Shown piece after piece: positions 48,801 through 60,939 of a stretch of 64,000 nucleotides of DNA (the first letter of the stretch is position 1; every line of letters starts with the position of its first letter). The stretch covers positions 3,720,001-3,784,000 of the forward strand of contig CM082595.2 in NCBI GenBank assembly GCA_040954595.2, read 5' to 3'. The notes beneath the pieces are model-generated. The model saw only the letters and a program-made list of their open reading frames with translations. It was not told the DNA's origin and did no database searches. The position numbers and the translations under genes are program-made. Origin of the DNA: Balanoglossus misakiensis. Its lineage: Eukaryota; Hemichordata.

Positions 48801-51458
48801 AGGCTTTACAGTATAGGCAGTGGAAACATTTAGTGCAAACACTCGCATACAATGAATATTTATTTCCTTTCAAATTAACCCTTAACCTTTACCCCAATAA
48901 ATAAAGAATGCGTTATTAGTTCCGACCACAGTAAAACCAGAGGTTAATTCACATACGTGGCTTCTAAATTCGCAATGGGGGACACATGTGTTAACATGTA
49001 AGTTGTTGCTACTACCAATGTTAATTTCCCACCTAATCTGAAAACTCGGTTTATATAAACATACTGATATGAATGCAATAAAATTTGAGATGATATCAAT
49101 ATTGAATTGTACACATACTTGTTCAGCTGGGATGTAAACTTGACACTCTGATATGGCTAGTTTATTGACTTGAAATTTATGGGTTTTTAATGGTAGGATT
49201 TTTCTTGACATGTGCTTGTGGTAATCAACACACATGTCGTTATAAGTCATAATTCAAAGACGGAAATGCGGCAGACCCTGACCCAAAGTCTACAGATTCA
49301 CGTGTGCTAATGTCTACTCAGTTACAAAAATCACAAGTCAACTACGGTACAGTACATTTGCATGTGCGTGTAGGGATATTGTATTTTATTCATATTTCTA
49401 AGCAAAGTTTCATACCGAACAATACAATATTTCAGTCGTTTTCCACCTATGGGGCCTCCCAGGCCACCATCACATCCATATTCATTTAGACTATCCCTAG
49501 CAGATTGAATTATTTCGCTTTAAGACAGTAAGCATCCCTGGGGAGTAATTGACACATATCCATTCTTGTTGACTGCAATTTATTCATTTCTCTGGGCCAA
49601 CCCACTGTTAGCAAATTGGAAAATAACTCCTGAGCTATACATGTACTTTAATCTAAATTTGAAGCAGGAACACATCCCCTTTAAGGCTCGATCAAGGAAG
49701 TATGGTTTTCAGTTTCAGACTGGCCAGGCATGTGAAAATCAGAGATACCAAACAACAGTGTCGGACCAAGACCAGGAAATGAGATAAACACACTCAGGTC
49801 TTGCTTCCATCGTTGATGATGCAAGCACTTTTACTTACACACATGCAAACAAAGGGACCCTTTCACTTGGCTATTTCCTATATGGGGAAAGAGTCACCCA
49901 AGCAGTGTTCTTTGCATAAATAAAGTACATTTGTACTTACATTTCCTTCAAATTTTAAGCTATATGACTGTACACTCTCTTGAAATTTAGTATTATGGGA
50001 AACTGGTAAAGTCTAACATGTTATGTAAATAGACATGATAACCTCATCTGGTTCCCAGGACATACAAACACGTGTAGGTATTTTAATCAACAATATTTGA
50101 AAAATTAATCTCCTACTGTACTGGATTCAAAACACAAAGTGTAACATGTTACAATGTATGTGAATATTTTTTTCCCTAAATTCACCTCAAAGAATTACAT
50201 TTACATACTGATCTACCATCAAGACATAAACCAGCTCAGAATAAATGTAATAAAGATTACTGCAATCTTCCATTATATTTGACCTTTTCGTCTCAACAAC
50301 TCTCAGTAGTAAATTTTCCCACTGAGCTTTTAGGGTTCAATAGACTAAACCATAGACAGGTTGGTTACTGGGGCAGTCAAAATATACTGCAGTGAAATTC
50401 TTAGGACCACTTGAAATATTTGGTTATAACTAACACTGCTACGCAAACAAAGCCACCATAATGAACATTTCTGACCTTCTGGGGTTTGGCAGTGCATTGT
50501 GATGGACACGCATACCAATGTAGCAATGTTGCATTTGGATTTTTGATCCTAATGACAAATTAGGAGATTTATCAAGAATGTTCCAAATGACAACATCGAT
50601 TGGCAACGCAATTCATCAGCTGATTTTAGGAGGCATTCTGGTGTAGCGGCCACGGTGCAAGATGTGCTAAGAATGCGTGATTGTGACTTTGATACCTAGA
50701 CATGGCCGTGATGCTGTGCCCTTGAGAAAGACACCCCACTTTTCATTGCTGCTGCTCTACCCTGTATGCCAGCCAAAAATCATCATACTGACGTCTACAA
50801 GGCCAATTTAAGATACATGCACAGATGAGACTTTGCCTTGTGCCTGTATATTGTCAGGGCTGATAAATCTCATTAAATGTGACAGCACCTACAAGGCTAC
50901 ATGTCTACACACATGCTGCAAATTACAGGGACCACCGACATCTGAATAACCTATAACCTATCTCATATGACACACTCTGTTGTCACACAAAACAAAGCTG
51001 TTGAATGTTGTTATTGTTGTTGTTTGGTGGTTAGATAATATAGTATTTAGAGTACTACATAATGTACCAACTTCTAGTAGTATTCTGGATATTTACGCAA
51101 AATTGAGCAGCTGCAATCAACACAACACAACGCAGTGGGGGGGGGGGGGGGGGTCTGGTACCATTACATCATTGTATTGTTTACATACATTTCAATTGTT
51201 TTCCTGCTGGGTAACTGGACAGATGCTAAGTGGCTTATATTAAGCTGAAAACTCTCCTTACATTGCGTCAACTTTCCAACGGTTACTGGGAATAAGGGTC
51301 AACACAATCGTCAACGAAAGATTTATGTTTTCAAAACCCAAGGTAGTGTTGAAATTGGCACACTTTTGCCCAATGGTCCAACAAGTTTTAAGTACACAGT
51401 TCGATCGCCTACCTCGCTCGACCTTTCCTTTCAAGTCCGGTTCCTCAACCTCCGCCAT
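36289..51458 (-). CDS. CCDC50: CCDC50 orthologue with giant disordered C-terminal exon
   Basis: Human CCDC50 (Ymer) is a ubiquitin-binding coiled-coil protein that modulates EGFR and NF-kB signalling. Ten exons join in phase: 51458-51413, 45679-45617, 45336-45198, 44175-44073, 43834-43684, 43493-43240, 42775-42584, 42447-42349, 41207-36614 and 36422-36289, giving 1,924 residues (human 306 or 482). The N-terminal Pfam-type CCDC50 domain is clear: MAEVEEP, then VRKEWSVHEDGALAHKLQEEE and SGNVQRRQTVRKD, matching human order. Coiled coil continues through exons 4-7. AHDAEIARKMQQEEELMA matches the human MIU ubiquitin-binding motif. Residues about 350-1880 come from one exon, rich in Ser/Thr/Asp/Glu and then His, Arg and Pro. 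The last exon ends in a strongly basic tail (KKEKKNSKGLFGKLKKKK). The 5.7 kb first intron is supported by the phase-1 join that recreates the conserved N-terminus. The exon 6 acceptor could be one codon later (43490). Confidence 0.9.
36614..41207 (-). other. CCDC50: 4.6 kb single exon of CCDC50
   Basis: A continuous 1,531-codon open frame starts after GACTTTGCAG and ends at a phase-1 donor CCTG|GTAAGT. It is low in hydrophobic residues, with many SxxE/SSSE acidic phosphosite-like patches in the first two thirds, then His/Arg clusters (about 37020-37210) and Pro runs. It looks intrinsically disordered. A short more ordered-looking stretch (TIDIAATLDPTYRPDP, then VPAYQPPEDVEGITLLKKTP) closes the exon and may be a conserved motif. 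Frames on the opposite strand are shadows. Confidence 0.9.
41839..41922. mobile_element. piggyBac-type MITE copy in CCDC50 intron
   Basis: Starts CCCTTTCACC and ends GGTGAAAGGG, about 84 bp, with a TTA remnant on the right. Inside, GAGGTCCAA and TTGGACCAAACCATGG match other family copies in inverted orientation. Confidence 0.75.
42067..42151. mobile_element. piggyBac-type MITE, reference copy
   Basis: An 85 bp element starts CCCTTTCACC and ends GTGAAAGGG, flanked by TTAA on both sides (42063-42066 and 42152-42155). TTAA target duplication with CCC/GGG termini is the hallmark of piggyBac transposons. There is no coding capacity, so it is non-autonomous. It sits in the same CCDC50 intron as the copy at 41839-41922. 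Confidence 0.8.
44211..44294. mobile_element. piggyBac-type MITE copy in CCDC50 intron
   Basis: An 84 bp diverged copy, flanked by TTAA at 44207-44210 and 44295-44298. The internal CCATGGTTTGATCC and TTGGACCTCT blocks are retained. Confidence 0.75.
44940..45136. mobile_element. 197 bp MITE with TA target duplication
   Basis: Terminal inverted repeats of about 26 bp (CTGTAAAACATTTATTTTTC on the left; the right end is its near reverse complement) run into CGCGA blocks. TA flanks both sides (44938-44939 and 45137-45138), as for Tc1/mariner-derived MITEs. Internal TTCGCGAAAA-like palindromes recur. No open frame. It lies in the CCDC50 intron between exons 3 and 4. Confidence 0.8.
45950..46290. 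repeat. Duplicated, diverged MITE-like segment
   Basis: TTCACTGCTTACAGGCACTG near 45955 and TTCACTGCTTGCAGGCAATG near 46148 each begin a block of about 130 bp. Both contain a TGGTACRATCCTG segment and a CGGTTGGA segment, and both end near GGGRTGA. The outline matches the CCCTTTCACC MITE family at low similarity. Confidence 0.5.
50630..50800 (+). mobile_element. Possible SINE fragment
   Basis: Contains GTGTAGCGGCCACGGTG (A-box-like), GACTTTGATACC (degenerate B box) and GTGCCCTTGAGAAAGACACC, a segment reminiscent of tRNA-derived SINE bodies in fishes and other deuterostomes. Boundaries are unclear. Confidence 0.35.
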
Positions 51459-51803
51459 GTCCCTTCTCCTGGAAAACTGCAAACGATACGGGCTGCACAA
51501 CAACAAGGACGACTTGCACTATTTAACCCAGGTCGAGGAGTTCACAGACGACGATAAAATATGGTCCAGTTCAAACGCAAAATGGCGGAACTACCATGAG
51601 CCTTTGCAAAACTTGGTATTTATTTACTCCAGTAATGGTGGTCTTTTGAGGACACCCACCTGTTGAGTGTTTGTGTTAGGAATAACGGTTTACCGTTATA
51701 ATTAATTTTCCGACAGACAAGTAAATCTTGTGAAAGCAACTTTCAATTCCAACATGATGGCAATCGATCAATTATCACTGTTTGGCTAATGATTTAGACC
51801 CCC

Positions 51804-51877
51804 AGCCCGACAATTCTGATTGGTCAATCATTCCGCGCACCTGAAACATGTAGACCACAGTACTTGTGATTGGTCAA
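51804..51877 (-). promoter_or_regulatory. CCAAT/E-box module, copy B (CCDC50 promoter)
   Basis: Two TGATTGGTCAAT blocks (51817 and 51867) flank a CACCTG E-box, 350-420 bases upstream of the CCDC50 ATG. Read on the minus strand it aligns with the module at 30492-30566. NF-Y sites at this distance suit a TATA-less promoter. Confidence 0.5.
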
Positions 51878-54800
51878 TTCGCTCCGCACTCTTGGAACAA
51901 GTATGTACGGACATAGAGGCCGCGGACAATTCATGTTGACCTGAGTTGTCTCTGTAAAATGTTTTCCGCAGCTCTGACGTGTCTGTAAACTAAGCTAATC
52001 AGTTTGTTTAGTAAACTTATTCCCCTAGTGCTCTAATGCAAGTTGTTCTCAATAGTTTTACATGTACATGTATACGGTTGGCTGGTACCCTGCCTCGAAC
52101 GTCAGTGACAAGCCCATGGTTAATAAGAAAATAGAGAACTGACCAATCGGATTTTCAATGGGTGGCCACATGAAAAAAGAGCGCCACTACATGTCCTATA
52201 CAACACTAAGATACACCATTTTAGCCATATATGGGTATATGAAAATTACAGGTGATTATGTACAGAAAGAATATTACAGAAAGGCGCGTACAGGCGTGCG
52301 TGCGCACACGCTTCTTCTAACTAATAAAAACAAAGGCAACCTGTTTTCATTCTTTGAGGGCGCTTTTCTAGCAACTCCTACGTCACAATATGCTAAATCT
52401 TGACACAGTATGTATTGTGTAGAGGTATCCGGCAGCGATAAAACTAGAATTTTGATATATTCGGTTTAGAACACAGTGCTACAAGATCCAATCTTCATGA
52501 AGCAAATGGCAAATACATAAACCAGGAACTTCATTATCAAAATATTCCCGGCTCAAGTTGCTAACATTATATCTGCATGACTACAGCATACCATTATTTG
52601 CCTTACTTTCTTTATTATTATATAAAATATTATTTTCTTTTAATATTACGAGTTGTTTCTAAAGTGCAGTGGGTCGGGTATAGGACCATACTTCTGTTAA
52701 TGTCTTTGATGTTATCAACCATACGTTTACCACACGATCGTATGTCGCTGCTATTTGCGTTGTTATGGAAATCATTCAACCAGAAAATGCCTCCGATGTG
52801 AACAAATAAAACAGCGAATCAACAGAATGTATCATACAATGTCTGTTTGCTTACACATAGCCCGGTGCGTGTATGTTTTAGACTTACAGCCCGACTGTCG
52901 AAATTTTATTGGCCTCGTTGAGATTTATAAAATGCAGAGGAAAAAATTACAGTTTAATTTATGAGGACAGATAACCAAGTGGCCACATTGTCAACCCATC
53001 ATCGTTTCCGCAACGGAACCTGGGCAACGGTATACCTTCGGAGTTCATTTGACGTCAATGTAACCATGGCAACACAGGGCGTGTATTCAGTCGATGGCTT
53101 GACAGTTCGAATCTCGTTTATTAGTATTTTTTGCGTGTGTCATCGCGTTCTCCCGATGCCACGATTTTCCAAGAAAATACATTTTCTTGAATTTTTGCAT
53201 TTTAGTGCATGGCAAAGGGGTAATTTAAAAATTGATGGCGCACGGAAACGACAATTTTTCCGTCTCCGGAATAGCGCTAAGCTGCGATGCAGCGAAATAG
53301 CACAACCCGGAGCAACGTAAACGCCAATCATGCGCGCGTCGCCATGGATTGAGCGATTAATTCAGAAGTTGACGAGGATGCGCCCTGCGGGTAACAATAA
53401 CTAATTTCGTGGTTGTCTGGCTTTTAAAGTGTCGCTGGTGATAGAAACTGACATTGGGATTTCAAGTATTGGTACAAAAACTGTCCGTCCAAAGTCATTG
53501 GACCAGGGCCGGGCCACGTGTCTACCAAAGATTTGCTCATTGTTTTACGTTTTGGCAACAAGAATTAATTTTCATTTGACGGCGACGCGTGTCACAAACC
53601 TATATGTATTATTCCCGAATTTTCCATATCCCTCCTTATCAAATAAATTTAATAGCAAAACTCCTGACAAGAAACGAGAACATGAAATATTGGCAAATTG
53701 GTGAGGTTATGCCGCTCGTAAAAGCCTATTTTATCCTACAAGTGAGCGATATTGCGTCTCCTGGTGTTGAATGTAGAATAATTGTTTTGACGAAGAAAAG
53801 GACTTGTCGCGTCTGGGGGTGTCGCTATATCGGTCGAATGCAGATTAAACACCCTGGATGCTTCGATCCTTGGTCGATGACGTCATTGTAGGTGAAGGGT
53901 TCAGGAATAACGCATCGGAGGTTACATTACATAAGCAAATTTAACAGTTTCTCCTGAGATTGTTTATCGAGATCGTGAGATTTACTGCGGTACATTCAAT
54001 GCATCAGAAAACAGATCTCATGTTTTTTCGCACTTGTAAGTCACAGATAAAATACACTGATTCATTTGAGCGAGGGTGTTTTCAGTCCTAAGTTATTGTT
54101 TCACAATACACGGTATTAATTTTGAGTTAGGATGGGATTTGTAATACATCCGCGTTTTCAGTAGATTTGCAGTATCACCAAGGAAAGTTTGTTCTTATGA
54201 ATGCAGTATTTAAAACGACTGTGATAAAAACTAGTAAAACTAAATTAACTGGCTATAGCTTCATCTCTTAAAGAAATGTTTTTTTCACGTGATAGCTAGA
54301 GTCTCTTCATCTCAATTTGTGAAAAGTGAGCGCACATGCAGTAGAGAGAGAAATCTCGAAGACCTTTGCCGAAAGTGCGCAGTTTTGCGGCAAATCATGT
54401 GAAACCATGTAGAGATGGTGCGTGGGTGATGGGGAGGGGGAGATTACCCACAAACGTCAAACTTGTTTTGCCTGAAGAAAAATAAATACTCAAGCTGTTG
54501 CAAACGTTAAAATTTGTTTTCTATTTCACCGTTTCGCCGGCCACCGCTGTGATCTGCAGTGGCGCAGATCTATAACTTCGCCGGAGGCGGCGCTGTTCTA
54601 CGCAACGAAAAGACGCACTTTGCTGTCAAAAATTGTCTGTCTCCATTTCCTCTGGTATCAGCTTCCACTTGTACGAGTTATTGAAAGACTGGATGAATGT
54701 TTAATATCCGAAGATCCTCTTATGTGTCATGAATTCGTTGGTACAATTTTCCATGCGTTATTTACGCGAGAAAAAGCTAAATTTTACTTTTATTGCACAC

Positions 54801-55411
54801 TGACCAATACTATAATTACTGTGAATTTCTTGCTTGATATTGGAGACCAACCAGAAAAAGTTTACTTTTTCTCATCCGGAATCTTAACAGCACAAATGAA
54901 TAGCGATTTTGGCATGACAGTCACATTATATGTCGGCTATTACGTGAGAAATCGTAAGTATTAGGACTGTGTTTCCCAGCCCAACGCAGTTCGACCAGAG
55001 AGTCAAAATGTCGACTTTTCTCACAAAACAATTTAGTAAAACTGACAGCTTATTTTTCCCGTATTTTACGGAACTCACAGTGCTTTGTGTGATTAAAATA
55101 TCCCCTGGCTCAATGTTGTGTAAATCACCTTACAAGAGTATATCGCGAAGGACCTTGACAACCCCCCTTTACTGGTAATGGTTTCGTCCACAGCAGCGGA
55201 TTTGTTGATTGACTTGGTGCATTGAGCCACTGTATTGCAGTGTGTTGTGTTGGGGGATCTGGTACACTATACTCGACCCAGCGTGTCGTCTGTGTGGTCA
55301 CCTATCTACGCGTTATTGTGAATTTGTGTCATTGAATTTACCTTAACAAGGAGATAATATTGGTTGGAAACAGTACAGTTAAGACGTGAAGACGTCGAGG
55401 GGCACGAGAGA
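51878..55411. other. Intergenic between two divergent genes
   Basis: No coding exon is supported. CCDC50 is transcribed leftwards from 51458 and a new gene rightwards from 55412. A frame open at about 54620-54964 (+) lacks an initiating ATG near its start, splice support and recognisable similarity. ACATGTACATGTA occurs near 52060. Confidence 0.5.
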
Positions 55412-55499
55412 ATGACAACGAAGGTGATATATTTCATCGTCGCCGGCAAACCCGAGCAGGCTGAATTTCGAAGCGACTTCCCAGCGGACGATATTAAAG
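55412..55499 (+). CDS. First coding exon of an unidentified gene
   Basis: ATG at 55412 opens 29 codons ending at AAAG|GTAGGT in phase 1. The N-terminus (MTTKVIYFIVAGKPEQ, then AEFRSDFPADD) looks like the first strands of a ubiquitin-like or DIX-type beta-grasp domain. TKVIY is also how the DIX domain of Dishevelled begins, but the rest does not match well, so no family is assigned. Nothing in the following 8.5 kb joins convincingly, so a long first intron is inferred. The exon is divergent from CCDC50. Confidence 0.5.
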
Positions 55500-56421
55500 G
55501 TAGGTAGTTTCGTAAGGTTCGTTTGTGTCTATATATATATGAGCCATAAGTGTCACGAATCGAGATCATGGGCACTTCCTTCGTTTGTGGTTCTTATATG
55601 ACGGTAATCAGACTGCATTAAGAGGAAATATTTGGCGTCTCCGCCACATGTTGCAGTATATGTTGTGACTGGCTTTGCAGTGCGCTTTTTAAGCTTGGAA
55701 ATTCCTATTCCAATGATATATGTGTGCGGATCGACTATAGTATAGTACTATGTTGAGTGATCAGAACTGACATATCCCAGCTGTACTGCGTAGACAGCTA
55801 TGGAGTGACTGACGATAAATTGAGCAAGCCATAGTGACAGTGCTCTTTTAAAAAAATATAGCTCTTTTTTCTGAATCGATCCAAAGCTAGTGTTACTTAT
55901 CGATTTCTCGGTGGACGACATACTCGGTGTTTACAGTGTTGTTTTTGCCACGATAGCAACATCACCAGCGGTCGCTGATTCCCCTCGACCAAATTCCTGT
56001 ACCCGTCGAGATCCCAAGGGTCTGTCATAGTCGCTCGCGAAGTGTGTGATTCTGTATTCATTGGGTTCAGTTCACACATAGTCAAGTTACCTCCACCTTT
56101 CGTGTGGCAAGGATGTAAGATTACCTTGGAAAACAGTTTGCCAGCGCTTTCATTTGCAAACCCGGGCTCAATTACCGCGTTTTACCTTGTCACAGCACAG
56201 GCAGACGTCCGTGGTCATAGAGACGTTTCAAACATTTGATGTGCGTGTTTTTCTCTCTAATTCAATACAATGACTTTTCAAATAATGTGTTACCGAACAA
56301 GTAAAAAATAAACTTTCCACAGCAATTACACCAGCAAAAGAAAGTATGGTCTATGTACCGTCTTTGGCTGTGAAATTTCATCTCCGTAAAGAAAAAAACC
56401 AATGTATATGGGGAATCCCAC

Positions 56422-56602
56422 GTTAGAAACGCACACGCGCTTGAAATGGACATGGGTTAGAAACGTACACGCGCGCGTTTGAAATGGACATGGGTTAGAA
56501 ACGTACGCGCGCGCGTTTGAAATGGACATGGGTTAGAAACGCACGCGCGCGCTGGAAATGGACATGGGTGAAACCACACGCGCGTTGGAAACAGACATGG
56601 GC
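56422..56602. repeat. Five-copy minisatellite with CG-alternating core
   Basis: Units of 34, 38, 38, 36 and about 35 bp each contain GTTAGAAACGYACRCGCG, then GAAATGGACATGG. The (CG/CA)n core is alternating purine-pyrimidine, which favours Z-DNA. The reverse strand stays open through the repeat because of its composition. Confidence 0.9.
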
Positions 56603-57518
56603 CGGGCGCAAGTCCTTGAGACAAATCTGTATAACTATGGACGTACAGGAGAGATACGTCCGTGAAAAAAATGCTAACCAGTTGACAGTTAAACCTTAGG
56701 TAAATAATAGTTATGTAATTACCTGTGAAACTGCTAATCCGCTGGATGGGGTTATAGCCAATCGCCAAAGCAGTTGAACGAGCTGTTATAATAAACGGTC
56801 GCTATTGTAAACACTATTGTAAACACGGTCAGGACAGCAGTTTGTGGTTTTACAACCGGTATCCTGTAGGTCAACGAGAAAAGGGTCTGTTTAATGGGAA
56901 GAATGAAATGTAGAATAAAAAGGGTACAAGCAAATGCATGTAGCACTAAATGCCTAGTAACAGTAATTGTTAAGTACCCAACATCCTATAAAATGTCTTG
57001 AAAAAAGGTGTTCTGGGAGCTTGAAACCAGAGCTCTGTATGTAGTATGAATGGGGAAAGATTTTTAAAAGTCTGAAGGAATTTCTATCAAAACTGACTGC
57101 ACAGATAGTTCATTGGTTACAGTAGGGAAGTCCCTACCCCCCAGGGCCCCTCCCCACCCCTGGCCTGCTTAGATATACACTGTGATAAACAGGTTATAGT
57201 TGTTGCTGGAATTAATATAAAATAAATAAAATTCATAACCATTTCCCAAGTTTAATTATTCAAATAAATCATGTATGTTATCTGTGAAAGTACTTGTACA
57301 GATGTATGTGTAGTTGCATAGTCAAAGTTATGCAACAGGCTTGTGGTTATAGAGCACAAATTCACTATATATACCACGTTGGATAGGTGATCTTATTTGT
57401 ACAAGGCCAAACTCTATGTGTGGTTTCAGTTAGTTCAGGCGTTGGAACATATCTGAAGTTTTGAATTGTTATAGTCACACTCCAGGAAGGTTCATGCATA
57501 AAATTCACAGAAGATAAT

Positions 57519-57584
57519 TTATGTTGTGAGGAATTATTAGTTATGTTGTGAGGAATTACCAGTTATGTTATGAGGAATTATTAG
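57519..57584. repeat. 22-bp unit, three tandem copies
   Basis: TTATGTTGTGAGGAATTATT plus AG is repeated three times exactly head to tail with one or two substitutions. Confidence 0.9.
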
Positions 57585-59182
57585 AAATTACTGGAATTGA
57601 GGGCTTAATTAAAGTTGAATTATATCATCGCATAAAGATAAATACATTTGAATAAATCATGTAAATTCCCCGAATATCATTAAGTTCAAGTGAAAGTTCA
57701 GGTATGCAAAATGTTCAGATTCGTGCAGATTCCAAAACAAGGTCTGCTCAAAGTTCACTGGACCCTGCATAGCACATAACACAGCAATTCAAGAAAACTT
57801 AAGCATAAAATATACAGAATTTGCAAGATATACAAAGGACTCAATCCATTTTCTCCTGAGCGATCAGTAACATTTACAAGAAATTAAAATAATGTGACCC
57901 AGACTTCACTTGGTGAATGTTTTGATTCCTGTACATGTAAATAAGCCAGCAAACTTGACATGTGACCTTCTGACCTTGAAGACTGTTGATCAACACGAAA
58001 TGAATCGAAATGAATCACAGTCTTATACACAATGACATCAAGTTTATTTAGACCTTGATTTTAGAATTCAAATAATGGGCACATCTGTAAAAAATCTGTT
58101 GGTCGTTTGGATAGCAGTATTCAAGTCTTAAAATCTGTAACCCTACAATACTCATGTTCGGTCAAATAACAGTACGTAGTTACACATGAATTTAGTGATT
58201 TTATTGGGCGTCGTTCATTTAATGCACTTAAAGCTGGCTGTATAAAATGGTTGCATTTAACTGGTTATATTTACAACCCTGTTAAGATGTTGAGAGTGTA
58301 CAACAGATTTTGTATAGTATTATGTGTACTGTAAGGCTAATGGATTCGATTGATTTCATGAAAGACGTTGAAAAAAATGTTTAAAAAATGAAAGTGGCAA
58401 AAACGAAATCAACAAAATAAGTGCGGGTTTACATATGAAACAAGAGCACTGTCACTGAATGTGATTGACAGTTAGATAAATGAACCACAGAGATATGTTG
58501 TTTTTGGGTGGATGGATGTAAATATTGTTATTCAGTGTGCATATAGACTTGTTTTTATTGCAAAGACGCAATATTAACGTGGCTTTCTGGGTCAGCAGAA
58601 CGTGTGTAATTAAACGTAGATCGCAGATGTCATCGGTGGCCAGGCATGCATGGGTGGGTTGTGCGATGGATGGATCCTGGGTATTCTGTCTGTACATGCG
58701 AAAGATATGGATGGGTGAGCCGGGTTCAGCTGATGGGGTCTTTGAGAGCTCCCCTGGGATGATTTGATGTGTACCCTGTACTGAGCGGGGGTTGAAACAG
58801 TGATCGCGTTCAAGCCTGATAATCATACAAGTGATATAAAACCAGTACAATTTTTCTGCCATGATATCACTTGTTTTTCCAATTTTCACAATATATATGT
58901 GATTGTGTTGTTAATTGGCATAGTCACCTTGAAAAGTCACTAAAATTGGTGAAATTTAGAATACAGTTCTATACTGCACTACATATTGCAGTACCACCCA
59001 AACTATTTATATAATAGAGATATTGAGCTGAAGATATTTGAAAACGACTTCGTATGTGTATGGTCAAGATTATGTTTACAAGCACTGTATAATTCCACCC
59101 ATGAAGTCTGAGGTGATAATGACATCCCATTGGGACATGAAACAAAAGGGGAGAACAACAGTGTGCAACACAGTGACAAAAA

Positions 59183-59372
59183 ATAAGTATAGTGACACAA
59201 TGTAACAAAAATCTAATGTCGCTTGCAACAATGTAACTAAATCTAGTACAGTTCACATCAATGTAACAGAATTCCTGGGTTGTTTGTAACAATGTAACAA
59301 AAATGCAGCTAGTTTGCAACAGTGTGACAGAAATCCACAACAGTTTGCAACAAGTTAACAAAAATCTAACCC
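59183..59372. repeat. Degenerate 35-bp minisatellite
   Basis: About five units with core GCAACAATGTAACAAAAATC, spaced about 35 bp, are diverged. They produce the long Cys/Leu-rich reverse-strand frame at 58969-59475, which is not a gene. Confidence 0.75.
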
Positions 59373-60757
59373 AATGAAAATAATGTACATGTGAGTACAG
59401 GCGCTGACTGATTGGTACATGTGTACTTGTTACCAACAATCTTTTTCGACTACAGACTTGTAAGCTTGTATACAAAAAAAACTGTGACTTGGTTCCAGTA
59501 CATTTGTGTTGGATGAGTGAGTTTTTACCACCCTATTCAGTGGCATCGATTGGTACTACTGAACAGAGTGCTGCTTATTCTAACCAAGAATGTCGTAGTA
59601 AATCACAGCAGAGCACATACATTTTTGTTTCACAGTAGTTGAAACGTAAAGTAATGTCTGACTTGAAGGTATTTTCTCCTACCTAAAGTTAACATGTTAT
59701 GGTACAGGTACATGTATGTTTTGCTACCTAAATTAGTATATTATATGTTGCCAAATTTAGGTGTGTCCGTATACCAGCTCAACTGAGCCATAAAATTATG
59801 TTGCTATGAACAGAAATATGTTGAAAAATATGTCGAAAGCTGGAGCATTAAATCTCCATAACTCAAGTGTGTAACACCTGTGGGCCTTTTCAGTGGTGCT
59901 GTACATAGGTTGTTTGTGTGCTTTGTGAATAGTAAGTTAAGCATATCGTTTTATTGCATACCCACGATAACCCCATCAAACATTTGCAGAGCAGATTTGA
60001 ATTGAACTGTGGAATAGCAACGCAAACAAAAAATAAAAACCTCCTCGTATCAGAAATCTTGCATTGGTTATGCCCTGACTTTGGTGTGATCTTATTGTTT
60101 TTTAATTTCTGTGGTTGTTTGGATACATTCATTTGAATGCAAGGAAGGGGTTCATTGATGATATCCAATTTGGAGAATGGTTGAAAAATTAAATGTCACA
60201 GTTGAAGTAAATTTGAGTGAAGCTCATGCATGTACATGTGAGACTGTTTTGTTCAAACTCGGTTTAAATTCTTTTTAACGTAATGTATTTAGAAAGTCAA
60301 TCATACTTGACTCAGTTAAAAGTAAATCGATATCTTTTCCTGTTCACTGGGCACTTCGGACAGGCCTTTCCACACTCTGTGCGTGAAATCTGAAATGCCA
60401 GAGATAAGTTAAACAGCGTGTGTTATTGTGCAAGTATTATGACGCTGTGGACTATTAATTGGCATCTCATTGTTGTCGTGGTAACTCGGACTACCACTGT
60501 GAATCTCTGTAAGGGATACGAAATTTTTGAACGACTTCCACAATTTGCAATTATAGTTGTATGTACTAAGTATTAAGATGAGAAAATATGACAGAATTGT
60601 TTTTCTCAAACACTCAGTGTGGCTGTAAATTAGGTAGATAATTTATTGACTAAATGAGGTAATGAATTTTGAAATCAAGAAATCAAGGCAATTTTGCCAG
60701 GAGAGTAAAATAGTACATGTGGATAATTGTCATTATTCTGTATTCTGGGTTAATTTA

Positions 60758-60844
60758 CCCATTTCACCACCATGGTTCAGTCCACACCTATTGTTATCTG
60801 TGGTAAGATTGGACCTCTAAAGAGGGAACTGGGGGATGAAAGGG
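60758..60844. mobile_element. piggyBac-type MITE copy
   Basis: Starts CCCATTTCACCACCATGG and ends GATGAAAGGG, 87 bp, with the family's internal TTGGACCTCT block. The flanks (TTTA and TACA) are decayed TTAA. Confidence 0.7.
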
Positions 60845-60879
60845 TACAGTTGAGTTGATCTATGTGGGTTATTATTACT

Positions 60880-60939
60880 AATTTACTGAATGTAGAATGA
60901 TGAATTGTTAATTTACTGAATGTAGAATGATGAATTGTT
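60880..60939. repeat. Exact 30-bp tandem duplication
   Basis: AATTTACTGAATGTAGAATG plus GATGAATTGTT context is present twice in tandem without mismatch, 36 bp after a MITE copy. Its perfection suggests a recent event. Confidence 0.92.

Larger units (their letters stand above)
45680..51412 (-). other. First intron of CCDC50
   Basis: This 5.7 kb intron has no supported exon. It contains two diverged direct copies (about 45950-46090 and 46143-46290) that look like old relatives of the CCCTTTCACC MITE, repeated ACATGTACATGTA palindromic stretches near 47930-48020, a SINE-like segment at about 50630-50800 and a 17-base G run at 51137-51153. Confidence 0.6.

Noticed and set aside
51325-51666. 113-codon forward frame across the CCDC50 start
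   Set aside because: It is antisense to CCDC50 exon 1, whose N-terminus and phase-1 join are supported by homology.
54620-54964. 114-codon forward frame between CCDC50 and the 55412 gene
   Set aside because: It begins without ATG, shows no recognisable domain and lies in AT-rich DNA. It could be real but cannot be supported.
58969-59475. 168-codon reverse-strand open frame rich in Cys and Leu
   Set aside because: It is generated by the degenerate 35 bp repeat at 59183-59372 and has no splice or homology support.
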